DNA of 64,000 nucleotides. Source: Liolophura sinensis. Taxonomy: Eukaryota > Mollusca > Polyplacophora > Chitonida > Chitonidae. The stretch is from NCBI RefSeq assembly GCF_032854445.1, contig NC_088295.1:72754028-72818027 (forward strand), read 5' to 3'. The position numbers were made by a program, and so were the translations under genes. The notes under the pieces are model-generated. The model was given only the letters and a program-made list of their open reading frames with translations, was not told where the DNA came from and ran no database searches. The first letter of the stretch is position 1. Every line of letters begins with the position of its first letter. Shown here piece by piece: positions 39,301 through 54,020 of the stretch.

Positions 39301-42300
39301 CATAAAGCTGAAAAATTTAAAAATCTCTAAAACAAGCCTTGTAATTACAGGCAAGGGAACGGATGGCCAGAAAAAACTCGTAAATACATGTACCTCACCC
39401 ACCTCCAAATTACAGTAGCAATCACCTGGTCAGACGATATCAGCTGCTTTTGTTTTGTTTAACAATTTTAAACAAAAAAGTCTGAAACCAGTCAATTGGA
39501 GCAAAATTCTCATGTGTGTAATTAGCTACTCATTAGTGAGCACGAGGGTTGGCAACTTACTGTACAGGCAAATGGTCGCTCTCCTGTGTGCTTGCGCAGA
39601 TGTCGGCGGAGGTCAGCGGGGCTGTTCCTCAACACCCCACAGTATCTACACGTTCTGTCATATAACTGAAACTCAGGTTCGCCATTTACACCATGTTTCT
39701 TTGCCTTTCTGTTTCGACGATCTCGTCTTTGGAGGCAGTTCAGCAGCTGGGAATCTGACAAAGATCCTGCTCGGTCGACCGGGGGTAACGGGTCCTCGGG
39801 GTCAGAGGCTGGAAGGTCTGCTGAGGGGGGTCTTTGGTCTCTGGGGGAGTGGGGTTAGACCTAGCCTGGGTACCACTGACCACTGCTGTCAATCTAGGCA
39901 GACCGTTTTCACCTGTAAAAATAAAAAAGTGAAAATGACTCAGGTCTAAAAGACAAGTGACTAACTCTAATTCTTCAACCTTTACAACCACCTCTGCAAC
40001 CAACATTTTAAAAGAGCTATGGGGTGTAGAGAACTAATTCAGGCAGTTATAAAAACCTGCATAATTACTGATACAAATAAATCTTTTTCCCATCATTTTG
40101 GTCAAAATTGTATGCTTAAATTTCACTCAAAAAAGTCCATTTGTTGTTGAAAAGATTTATAGTAAGCCTTCTAACTTTTTAAATTGTGGCTGATCACATG
40201 ATCAGATAGGGAAGCAGTAAACTGAAGTGGGCATTGCCAGATTCATTTCTTTTTATTTTATTTTCAGGTGAACTTAGAACTTCGGTGAAACTACATGACT
40301 TACACACAGAATTATGAGATTTTAGTATTGCTTTGATTTAATTTATGATACTAAACCAAAAAACAAATAATGACTCATAGCTGCAAAATTACAACACATA
40401 TTTGTCTTCATACACTCATTCACAATGTAACATGTATTCTGGACAGATCTTACAGTCCTTGGACATTAAGACAAAGGGCGATCTCAACACATCCATAATT
40501 ATAACAGGTACATTCCTACACATTCTGAGGGAGAGTCAAGAAGGGAAATGTCAGCGTGATGTTAAGAAGTTCATTAGGACGAGACGCGGGCTAAACACTC
40601 TTAGGCTGGTCCTCAGCTACTGATACAGTATGGTACCAGTGCCCAGAAAATGAATGTGTCAATTAAGCCTAGAGCCTGCCAAGGCTTGAAGGTTGTATTG
40701 GTTATCACACAAATAATAACCATGCGTTATGCTTTTGAACAGCCATCGGATCTTAGCAGGGCAAATGGTAGATGTGAAAAGTCAAATCAGTCTGATGTGA
40801 TGTGGCTGCTGAGTGCATGCTGCCTGGGTGAGAAGGAATCAGGAAACGTTGGGAGGGGATGGAGTGTGCAATGTACCAGAAATGAATACTGGATCCTTAT
40901 TTGCCCATCACACGCAAAAGCATGTGACATGATCGTGTGGAGTAAGGTATGGAAAAAGAGGTCTGAGTGAAGCGGGCAATGGCCACTGGCTGCCTCTTCC
41001 TGCAGTAAGCCCTTAACAAACAGTTGGCATGCCTAATCAATACCCACCATGAATACAGAGCACTGAGCCTTGCCTGCTTGTGCGGGGCCCCAGCCAGCCT
41101 GCACACTGAGGACTGCACGAGAGAGCACCGAGGACAGCCACACACCCAGCCCTTAACACCACTCAGCTACCCACCATGCTGATAGATCTAGAACATTACC
41201 AATCTTACAGGCTTCATCACTGCCAAACTAGCCTCATCCTAACAGGATTCTGTTCAAATTTAATGCCTATTAACCTTTAACCAGATGGATACATAGATGT
41301 CCTGAACATGTGCTAGTGACCTGTATAGACATGCCCTCAAAGATGGCAAATCCAGCTTGATGTCCTCAATGCAAACTGCATTATTTAAGATGTCTGATAT
41401 TTAAATGTGTTTGTGTGTTTGAAATTGCAATTTATACACAACTGAAAGTCACAAGATTGAAACCCGAAATTCATATATAATGTACACAGTATGTACGTAA
41501 CAAAACTGTAACACATAAAGATTCTATGTATGAACTGTACAGCACAAGTATCTGAAAACATGAGCTGCTAAGACAACCAAGCTAGATAGTGATACACTGT
41601 ATACATACATAATTTATATAATATAAACTTCAGTAAAATCACATTTCTCAGTCTTAAGATATAGATGTACATGCAGGGTTGTACCTTAAATAAGTCCCTC
41701 TTTGATACAGATTCATAAAATGATCCTAAACACTCATTTGGCTAAAGCTTGTTCTTGCTGCATCAAGAAGGCACCTGAGCAGACTCAAATCTAGCTCTTG
41801 TTGGTTTCGCTGCGTCTTTGTCAAGAGTTTTGTTAGGTTCCTGACGTAGGGCAGTGGTGTAATCTACACAGGTCCATACATAAATAATTGAACTAAATTT
41901 TATCAATGCCTTATTAATGTTCTGCACGTCTGGCAGAAAATGAAGTTTTACCTATAGCACACCTATCCTCATTCTCTAACCGCCTATATATAAAACAATA
42001 CATGTATTTTCAACATTCAGAGAGAACTATCGGGTGTAGAGTAATGACTTACACAGTTTTTTGAAACTTGCATCAAATTAATCAATGTCAGCATCATTTT
42101 CATAATAATTGTATGCATATACTCCACTTACAAATGTGCTTTAGTGGTTGAGTGAGTGAGTGCTTGGGGTTTAACATCGTACTCAACAATTTTTCAGTCA
42201 TATGACGACGAAGGAATCATTAGGGTGCATGTACGTGTAATGTGCCTCCTTGTTGCAGAACGGATTTCCACCGCTCTTTTATTTAGTGCTACTTCACTGA

Positions 42301-42943
42301 GACGACTTACCGAAGGCAAGTAAGCCGCCCCGCCCGAGCCATTATACTGATACGGGTCAACCAGTCTTTGCACTATCCCCTTCATGCTGAAAGCCAAGCG
42401 AGGAAGTTACAACTTCCTCTTTTAAAGTCTTAGGTGTGACTCGATCAAGGATTGATCCTGGATCTACCGGTCCCGAAGCGTAGCTTTAGTGGTTGAAGAT
42501 TTACAGTACATGTATCAGGGAGACATCAGGGTAACATGCTCGATGCAGTGGAACAGGATCAAAAGTGTACTTCATAAAAGTTTAACGTATCACCAATATG
42601 CCCATTCTCACCTATGTCAAGAAAAAAAAAACTCATATGATTAAATATAGATACCAGTAAGTATATACCCAAAGCTACATGCACATGCATGTATGTAAGA
42701 TGACAACTGGTTTCACGTTCAACAGATGTTTCATTCTAATTGCTTAAGAATTCTTCAGACAATGCATCCTCTAGATTGTAAATGAAATGTACTTGCAGCA
42801 TTATTAGCATTAAAGAGACATACATGTGTATGGAGACAACCATTCAGGTGCTTGAATACTGGTGCTATTTGATTTGATTGGTGTCTTACGCCGCATTCAA
42901 CAATATTTCACTTATATGACCGCAGTATAGGTAATATTGGAAT

Positions 42944-43004
<61 letters not shown>

Positions 43005-46000
43005 GTAGGATTTTTTTTTTTTTTTTTTTTTTTGATTGGTGTTTTACGCCGTACTCAAGAATATTTCACTTATACGACGGCGGCCAGCATTATGGTGGGT
43101 GGAAACCGGGCAGAGCCCGGGGGAAACCCACGACCATCCGCAGGTTGCTGACAGACCTTCCCACTTACGGCCGGAGAGGAAGCCAGCATGAGCTGGACTT
43201 GAACTCACAGCGACCGCATTGGTGAGAGGCTCCTGGGTCATTACGCTGCGCTAGCGCGCTAACCGACTCACATGTAGGAAATTGAGCAACTGTAAATGTA
43301 TTGTTTAAGGTACCTGGCACTGTACATCTATTCTTAGACTATAAAAGGGTTTGGGAAATCTTGAACACTTATTTGGTGTATTTTCCTACACCACAATCAA
43401 CCATGAAACAAGAAAAGCAACTAAAAGACATTTGTACTAGTAAGGTAAATGTGATGCAGGATGAATAATTGAAGCAGCTACATGTATGACCCATGACCGC
43501 AGAGTCGGATGTGTTTATCAAAGAGGACAAAAGTTACCAAGGAAAAAAAAACATGTACTCACACGTGTATAATAAAACAGTTCATTAAACCTTAAATTTT
43601 CAAACCTCAAAGAGAACATGCTTGAATTGACCCCAACCAAACCCTAAATATATTGCAAACTTGTACACTATCTTAAAAATTAAACTTAAAGCTTAGCATG
43701 CCTGCTAGAATTGAAGTGTTGGAACTTTCTCTTTTGCTTCTAAAATGTAGTGATTTGTGAAAGTGACTTGCTCTCTCAACGGCACAGATGAAATATTGTT
43801 AAAGTGACACGAGAATTGCACATTCACTCATTTTTTCCTCCCTACAGCCGAATAATTACTTATGCACAAGTGCACCATGCAGTGTATTTCACAACACTGT
43901 TAACTGCCTGGTTTTGAAAATAACATTCGGTGCATTTTATGGATTGTGACCCTTTTGTTCTGGCTTGTTAAGAGCAGAAAGGGTTTTTAACGATCTCGAT
44001 ATTGAGGACATGTTATGTACACCGATACGAGTTCTATACCCCATCTATTTGCGGAGCATATCTGATGGGTAGTCAAACAGTACATCATCCTTCCTCATCA
44101 CTATTAGCATAAGCAGTTTACTGCACGTTATGTCAAAACTCAACACTGCAAGTGTCCCCCTCATGTCATCACATTTCACACATAGCTCTGGCAGATTGTC
44201 TACACCCGCCCTCATCGCACTAGCAGATGTATATATTTGCCGATCGACAGGCAGGCATGGAGGCGGAGGTTCACAGGGTCAGAACATCAACAGCCATTGT
44301 GTGTGGATAGCAGGGGGAGAGTGACAGTCAGATAGACAGCTGAGTCAGCCATGTCACTTCACAGCCTAACGGCACGTCAATGAGTTAGCCCAGGAGGGTC
44401 TTCCTCAGGAAAATGCTCATTGATCCCCCTTAAAAACAATACATTTACTGGATATTGATTTGTCATCAAAAAGCCAGAAGTCAGTTTGCCAAAGAAGTAA
44501 GTTGTATCTGTAAGCCTAATATTGACAGTAAACGCTTCAAAACGGAGGGAATGTGGCGCATCCGGGTCGTCTGGGCAAACCTTGGTGACGCTCTCCGCAG
44601 TTTTTACCACCACTCCACCTGTGTACATCCGAAAACGCAATTGATACAATAAACTGTGTAAATATGGAAGGATCCCATCCAATAAACCACTTAGTGACAT
44701 GTAGACAAAGAGCTACCTATGTCAATTTGAGACTGTGCGTCCAAACAGGAGAATGTGGGTAGGGTGAGCAGGTGTCAGGGATGCAGCCATCAATCACAGT
44801 CTACCATTGATCTTATAAATCTGCTATCTCTCAAACAACATAGCAATGTAGAAGAAAAAAAGAGACACCTGAAGTACTGTGTACAAATCAGGTGTCATCA
44901 GAGAGAAACCATCAAGTTAGTCATGCACCCACATGCATAAAGCAAAAGAAATAGCAATTGGAAAGCAAGGGTCCGATCATGAAAAGCCATGTCCATATGA
45001 TCAAGCCTCTGATCAGCAGGTAAAAGCCTAATCATGGATACTTCAATGCCATGCCAACACCACAATAATTACATCCCAAAAGTCTGAAGCCTAATTATTC
45101 AAAAGGAAACAACAATGGTCACCAAAGCTAAAAAGTGCCAACAGAAAAAAGAAAAAAACTACACACAGATACGTAAAAGCAATGCAACACAATGAAAAGC
45201 ATAAAAATAAAAGCATTTGGAAAAAGCCACACACCACTCAGACAGATCCACCCATTTGCTGCACACACCAATGCGGCACCTTCAGCACTGCACATACATG
45301 TACGCGTGCCAACGCTCGATCAATACCTTTATTAAAATGCAGAGCTGCCTCATGCAATACATGCTCCACTGTTCTATATTTAGGCAATTGACAAAAATGT
45401 GAGAGAGAAAAAAAAATCAATTCGGTGTGGATCTGCCAAGTGTTATTAAACACTCGAGTCTGATAGTAGTGAACCTTATACATGCATACCGTACAGCACT
45501 GGATTTTTGCTCTCTAAGTCTCAGACTAGGCATCTGTTAACACTTTATCAGTCAAAACTTTTGGGGTCAGAAAATATTTTTATAAAAGTATATCTAGAAA
45601 GTTAAAATTTAACTAAATTCATTAATAACTTTTATAAAAGAGAAGTTTCATGTGCTTCCCTGGGAAATCTAATTACTTAGCCACAGAGAGTGACTAACGA
45701 ACACATCCACTTTCCCATTTTCAGTAATGTTTCTTGTGAACTTTTTCAACAATTGTTACCTTTTCAGGGAAATTACTTTACAAATGTAAATGGCAGTTTC
45801 ATGGAAACTAGTCTGATAAATCCATAGTTAAAAGTTTAACAGATATGTGTTTGTTTTATACATACTTCTAACTGGCCCATACATATACATGCATTTGAAA
45901 TATGTAATTTTGTGTGCATAAGCAGCACGTGCCATAAATAAAATATTATACAGGTCAAAAAGTAAATATTTAGATGCATATTAAACAAATACATAAGAGA

Positions 46001-49000
46001 AGGCTGCAAATTGACAAGGCAAAGCCAAATGTACATGAAAACGTTACCCAAAGTACACATCTTAAGTCTGCTTAGCTCAAACAGACAGGTACTGTTGTAC
46101 ACACCATTTGACATGAGCTCTGATTTAAGACAGAACATCCAATAATTCAGCATAAACTATTATTGATTAGCTTCAGCATAAACTATTATTGATTAACTTT
46201 TGATGGAATCATCAATAATCAAAAGTACAATTCACAATTTGGCAATATCTTCTAATGCAACATTTTTCTGATAAGAAATCAATCCAACTTCGCAAAAAAC
46301 TCACATGTGACACTTTAAGGTGGATGGATCCACCAGAATGAAGCAAAAAAGGGACATTGCAAAATGATAAACTTATGGTGAATGAGAGTTTTCACATTAG
46401 AGTATTACACATGCACAATATTATCATACATGTGCCAGATAAATTTGTTTCAGAAACCACTTCATATCATCTTAAGTTGAGCAGTTTTCCAGTGATACAG
46501 TCTGCTTAATTCTGTTGGGATCATTCACCTTATGGAGGGCTTCACATGAGTTTTTTTTTGAGAAGCTTGGTTAGTTTCTCATCAGCGAAACTTGGAATCA
46601 AAATGATCCTATCAGGGCCTTTAAAATGGTGCATTTTTACATCCCAAACTTTCACTGACATACAGTATTTCATGTCATGCATTAATTTATTTATTTATTT
46701 ATTTGATTGGTGTTTTACGCCTTACTCAAGAATATTTGACTTATACGATGGCGGCCAGCATTATGGTGGGAGGAAACCGGGCACAGCCCGGGGGAAACCC
46801 ACGACCATCCGCAGGTTGCTGGCAGACCTTCCCACGTACGGCCGGAGAGGAAGCCAGCATGAGCTGGACTTGAACTCACAGCGACCGCATTCGTGAGAGG
46901 CTCCTGGGTCATTACGCCGACTGAGCCGCACAGGCCCCGTGTCATGCATTAAGGCAAGTGTTCAATTGGTCAACTCCCAAATACAACGGATGTATATGCA
47001 CACCTTACATGAGATTATAAATGTAGAACAGCTTAGGCCTTGTACAAGCATACACTGTTCTGTACATGTACGTACATAACAGTGTGAATGCGGCTTCATA
47101 GTCACGCAATCCCTCATGTGTGACATACACTCACCATGCATGACAGTGAATAAACTAAGCTGAGCAAAGAGAGCACATGGCCTTGGTTATAGCATGCACA
47201 GTTCAACCTTCCTGATAAAAGCAGAGAAATTTAACATTATTCTATGGACTGAATACACTGAAAACCTGACATTTCAAATTCCAGGTTTATGATTCAAGTG
47301 AAGGTGTTAAAATGAAGTTGATGCATGACTGACCTTGCAGTCTCGTGCCTCCACCACAATGCATAAAAACCCTGAGGATGGTTGGTAGTGAGGCCATTGT
47401 TGATCAAAATATCTTACTGCAAAACATAACCTGAATTCCAGCTAATTTTAGAACAAGAAATATATACATATATATAGCTAGTACCTTTTATAAGACCGTA
47501 ATGACCCATAAGCCTCTCACCAATGTGGTCACTGTGAGTTCAAGTCCAGCTCATGCTGGCTTCCTCTCTGGCTGTAAGACAGAAGGTCTGTTAGCAACCT
47601 GTGGATGGTCGAGGGTTTCCCCCAGGCTTTGCCCAGTTGCTCCCACCATAATGCTGGCCGCCATTGTATAAGTGAAATATTCTTGAGTACGGCATCAAAC
47701 ACCAACCAAATAAAGACTTTTATAAGCTTTCAGCTGTACATGTAACAGCCTTCGTTACATGGGTCAGTCTTAAAGTCTTTAAGGTACTAGCTTTACATAT
47801 ATATATATATATATATACAATTGAACTGTACAAAGTACAAGCATGCAAAAGATTCTTGCAGTAAAAAGATTAAACGCAAAGAACACTCTAACATGAACAT
47901 ATATATGTAAAATGAAAGAGCATTACAAACTATCTACCTGTAGGAAAAATGCTCCAAGTACATGTTTTTTTTCAACCTAGTAAACTGCAATCGAAACTTT
48001 GGAATGTGCGTCAGTCTTTTCTAACCATAATGGGACTAGTAATGTGTAACCTCTATAACTTCCACGGTAATGATAAACATTTTAGCTCTGAATATATCTA
48101 TGTACATATGCTACAAACATAAGACAAGAGAGAGGGAGAGAGAGATTCAGGTGGAAAGCTCTAATGAGTTTACCTGAAGGATATCTGAGGCTGGTGTAGG
48201 GGTAACGCCAGGGTAACATCGGGGTCAGACAGAGTCGGGGCAGGAGCATCCTCTGACAGCAGATAAATGTCACATTTACACCTGTATTTTACTCAGCCAG
48301 CCCAGAGAACAGCGCTGGATCATCAGCCAAGGTACACTGAGCTACACCGGTTCACACCTCTGAGAACAGGTTATCCTGATAAGCTGAACAGCCCCTTTTC
48401 TCTGCTCATGAGCCAGGGAAGAAAAAAAAGGCACCTGGGCTGCATACATGTGCATACATGTGTCAGGTTTTAACTTGTGAAACTGTGATAAGAGTAAAAT
48501 CAAAGCCAGCCCTTCCACACAGAGCTTTGGTTGGTCTCAGTGGTCAATCAAAATTGACAAAGAGTGACCAATGCCGCTGCCAGCTCACTTGGACAGCCGG
48601 AGGACATGAGCATGGGCCCCGGCTGGACACTGGCTCTAAGTCAAGTTCTGGCTGTCTTGGAATGCTTGCCAGGTGTCTGTATGTTATATCAGAGCAGTCT
48701 GCAGGGCTGTCACAATCCCCCCCAAGAGTCGCAGCACAGGCGGTCCCTCCCCCAGCCCAAGTGCAGCAAGGGAACCAAATCTACACTGTTGACCTGTCAT
48801 TCACATACACGCACACATCAACACCACGTGTGATCTGGCATTTGTTTGAGCAGGACTGACAAGGGCCTCAACACTCCACTGTGCAATGCATGTCCAGGAA
48901 TATTCTCAAATCTACGATCAATAGCAAGCTCAAGGGCCAGTCCAATTTTGCTGAAGAGGGGGTTTCTTCTCCCCCTTGCATTATATCATGTTGGTAATTC

Positions 49001-52000
49001 CCTACTCAGCATCAAGTAAACCAATGCAGCTAGATTGGGCACATTGACAAAACTCGTCTGCGTGCAATGTTACAGAGGGCAGTTGAGGCCTGACCCCAGA
49101 GGCCAGATTCCCGAGTGATCATGGACTCGCCTCCCTTACAAGTCTCTTGGGAAAGGGGCGCAATCCTTCACTTTTGTGCCATTCATCTCATTAAATTCCT
49201 CGACATCTTTTTGAATGCTGAAGAGACAAGGAGCTACAGATAACCAGTTCATCATTAGTATTAAGATGAGCTAGTGAAAAATGTCTTCTGCTTAACCTGT
49301 AATAACTAGGTTGTTGACATCTTCATTCAACAAGCCATCTACCTAAGTAATCCCTACACAAGCCTGTATTCTCTTTATGTTGTCATAAATATTTTATATA
49401 CATATAACACACATACCCAGTGCTTCAATGTTATCTGTTTTACTTACATGACAGCATTTTATTTTATGATGGCAGTTTTATGGGAAACGCAAGAATATTT
49501 TAGTCCTATATGATGTTAATCACCAAACCACTCACTAGATATACATGACTACAAATGCCCTGCTGTTAAGATGCCACGGTGACAGCAGGAGTTGGATTTT
49601 AACGCACGGCCAGCTAGGATGCTTTGAAAATCAAGTAACATTTATGCGTCAGCACATATTACAATATCCATTATGACATACACAGTATATCACAGCATTA
49701 TTGTGGGAGGAAACCGGACGCCCGGGGGAAGCCCACAACCATCCACAGGTTGCTTCCGACATACGTCTGGAAAGGAAGCCAGCATGAGCTCAACTCAGTG
49801 ACCATATTGATGAGAGGCTCCTGGGTCATTGTGCTGCTGGAACATAAACCACCTCTGCCACAGAGACCCCCCTTTCAAATTTAAGTTCATTATTTCCATG
49901 TTGTTACATCTAGTACACCCTGAGTAGTACAGTATGAACACACATGTGCACATTTACACTGTACATGCATATATAGTAATTCTACACACAGATGTACAGA
50001 ACATGTTATACATGCTAAATGTACAGGTATTAACACTGTGCTCACACATACTTCACACATATGTAAGCAGGACAATCACAGTGACCGTATGTAATCTGAG
50101 ATAATCTGAGATAATCTGCTTATCTCAGTCATACTATTCCTCACATATGCATATTGATTTTTGTGATTAAACACGACAGATGCCATAATTAGGGAATAAA
50201 TGTCACTTAGTTTCAGCCGTGTCAGATTTCCCTGTCAAGGGACCAGTGTTGGTGTATTTGGTGAAATCAGAGATCAAAGACAGCATAGCACACATGTATG
50301 TACATGATCCATATACAAGAACATACACCTCTCTCTCTCTCTGATTTCCAAAAACAAAGCTTTTTGTTGAGAAAACCGCTTTACCAAGTGGTCAAGCACT
50401 TCGGCAGATGTGAGGGCTGTTTCACGTAACTTCTATGGCAACCAGTACTACACATATGGTAGTTACGGAGAAGTAGCCCTATGTGCGCTTGTGTGAAATG
50501 GGGCCCTGGTAGCCATATACATTTATGAGATTAGTGTATGCATATCCCAAAGGAAGAGACCATGAGTGCACTTCAAAAATATAAAATGCTACATAAACTT
50601 AAAACCAGATAACTGACACCCCATACCAATGATGGCCAGTGAGGTTCCTCTCTGTGTGCATGTATATATCAAGTTTCTTCACCTGTGTCCCTGTTACTTG
50701 ATTACAGTTCTAAATTACCTTGCTAATTAACATACATGAATAATATTGACATACACTCTGACTCAGTCACAAACCAACCCAGGCAAATGAGCTTCAGTGT
50801 CAATACAATATATATCCACACATAACAGCATGTGATGTTTGCAGAAAATATTTATACTAGCATTACTATTGTTAAATTTCCAACAGTGTCTTTTGTTCAC
50901 TTGATTACTCTTATAGTCACATACAAACCAACATTTGCTTCAGAGCATGGGTTGATATTATAAATTTCATCAACATAATATTATGAATAAAGGACACTTT
51001 TTTTGACACCTTCATCCTTGTTAATGTAATTGTATAGGCTTCTCAATATCTTACGAGAGCTTGTCAAGGATAATCATTCTTACTATGCATACATTTCAAT
51101 ATCAATGTAACTTGATAAGAAACTATCATAACCCAGAATAATCCCGGCCATCATCATCTTGCCTGCTTTATCATAAGAGACCATTTATCTCACAATACAA
51201 TGCATTAGTAGGCTGTCTGGTGATGTGCAAGCCACTTAATCATCCCACAAATAAAGGAGGAAGCAGGGAGTTAAGAATACATGTTGAAAGTGGGCAATTC
51301 ACCCAACGTATTGTGTAATACTACATGTAGCCAAATGCAAATACCTGATCTACTGCTCTCTGTTTGCTAAACCTATAATCATTTAACCACAATGGAGGGG
51401 ATTATCTGCATGTAAGTAAGTATGCCTGTTCTTTTACTTTCTAAACAGCCATTCATCCAATCGTTTACAAACATACCAAGTATATTGCTAAAGACCCAAG
51501 AAAGTGCAGGATCGAGAATTCATATACATTGCATATTGCGTATGCAAATTAGGCAATGATGACATCACAAACTGGCTCAGGAAAAGATGTTCAAATGCTG
51601 CATTTCAATGGGCATGCTACTGCAATAACTCTACCGAGATTGGAAACTAATATGTTGAAGTGAGTGAGTGCTTGGGGTTTAACGTCGTACTCAACAATTT
51701 TTCAGTCATATAACGACGAAGGAATCCTTAGGGTGCATGCACATGTAATGTGCCTCCTTGTTGCAGGACGGATTTCCACTGCTCTTTTATTAGTTTATTT
51801 AGTGCTACTTCACTGAGACGACTTACCGAAGGCAAGTAAGCTGCCCCGCCCGAGCCATTATACTGATACGGGTCAACCAGTCGTTGCACTATCCCCTTCA
51901 TGCTGAACGCCAAGCGAGGAAGTTACAACTTCCTCTTTTAAAGTCTTAGGTGTGACTCGATCAAGGATTGATCCTGGATCTACTTGTCCCGAAGCGGACA

Positions 52001-53963
52001 CTCTACCAACTGTGCTATCCGGGTCGGTAATATGTTGAAGTGCTTCCATACACAAATGCAGAGCCAATGCAGCAAAGGGCATGGAGACCCTGAAGTGAAC
52101 ATGTCAAGCAATAGCAAGGGTGATCACAAGCACATCTCATAAACACAGCATCTGCTATTCTCGCCCATTCTCTAATGTATATCAAGAACAACTAGCCACA
52201 TGTGACAATTTGACACCACTCATATATCACCAAAAACGTATTAAAAGTTCAAAACTAACAACCAACGAAAAGAGCCACCAGGATTTGGTGAATCCCCCAG
52301 TTCAAAATACTTCCCCTCTGTAAATCCAGGTAATATATAGAAAGAGTGATAAACTGATCCAAAGTAGCCAGGTTACACCAAGAGCACTGTATGCACACCT
52401 GTATCCCTATCATGCCTGCCACATTTCACCAAAATCTCATTAACACTGGATGGGGTTAGGACTTTATAAATGTTTACAAACAGACCTACAGACAGACGGA
52501 TGGACGGACATTCTATCATCATCCCCTTCCTCCCCAACCTGTACTATATCCGAGGGGTAAAAATGCATTAATTAACAAATACTGCTGTGGTGTCACTTAA
52601 CGCCTGCCCGCATGCCAAATGCAGACAAAAATCACTGCGGGCATGTTACAGGCTCGTGTAGCCTGCCGGATCAGACAGCCACTATTTTCTCGTGCCCATT
52701 TTCTCCTTTACTAAAAAATTCCACCTGCAATGTCCGATGGATATCCCTTTTACTCTTCTGTTGTTGTTGTTAACTTGACGACCATGCCTCTGCAACACAA
52801 GTGTTCGGCTACTGGGTGAAGAAGATTTCTCTGTTCTCTGCGACTCAGTTCCTTGCAGTATGGTAACCATGATGCATACATCCAGTATGAGAAGCCGGGC
52901 ACAAGAGAGTTTGTATTTTAAAGGTCAAATCCGTTGTTAACCAGAAGGTGCAATTTTGTGGCGTGCACTGTTTTCTAATGAAAATTACCCGGAAAAATCC
53001 AAACAAAGGTAAAGCTATCAGTTCTCTATCATCTGATCCCAATAGGTTGTATGACCACAGTTCAATTAAATAAAATGATGAGGTCAGTTCTAAACAATTT
53101 CTGATACTGAATTGGTAATGTAGTGACTTTGCAGAACGCAAATGGCCATTAAACCCACTCCAAAACAGCGGCACATGCCGATTTCTGGTGTGAACTGAGA
53201 AGAGTGGGTCTTTTCGATCACTTCTGTAAGTTTCAATCAATTTCAGACTAGTTATATGCAAAGAACCTGATGAAGTGTTGACTTTTTTCTTTTCAATATG
53301 GCGGTGTGCTGGGGCACCACATCCAAAATCCAAAATCCGGACGGAGGCCACGGGCAGAAAACATGGATAACGAAGCAGATGTGCACATGATATCCGCAAG
53401 CCTCGACTGGAACCTTTAGAATCAACTGACTCGGCAAATTGTTCTTTCTATTCTACATCCATGATGACCGATAAAGTCATTGCTAGTTGTCATTTAAGAC
53501 TGTTTTCGAGGTCATGTCGAGTTAGGTTGATTTACATATCTTTTGGGACGCAGTTCTGAGATTTAAGTACACCTGACTTGCCATCACAGTTATTTTGACG
53601 AGGGAGAAGGAAATATTTCTGTGGATTTCAACAACATTTCGACTCGGGAATGGATTTATACTCGCAGGAGTGGTAATAAAGGCCCTGTCCTCTTCAATGC
53701 ACGCCGGAAATTGGCGTGTGCAGCCGTTTCAAAGTGGATTTGTGAAATGGAACTACCGGGTTTTTTAATTCAACGATTAAATGTTGCGGCAGATAAATAT
53801 TAGAAATTATAGGCAGGTAAAATTATAGACCTCAGCATACAATTACATTAACCTGCATGTATTTGTAGTCAGTCCAAAAATAACTGGTACATAAAGTTAA
53901 CCCTGTAGTTAAGCTATGCACACAGGCAATATGCATGCATATAAGTGGTTATTAATAACGAAG

Positions 53964-54020
<57 letters not shown>

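Noticed and set aside
43044-43241. Open frame with sequence like [20 protein letters not shown], repeated at 8404, 29040 and 46715
   Set aside because: It is the translation of SINE family A; the same frame appears at every copy.
52845-53399. 184-codon open frame on the minus strand
   Set aside because: No recognisable domain, low-complexity composition and no splice partners that continue it; it lies in intron 1 of the zinc-finger gene.
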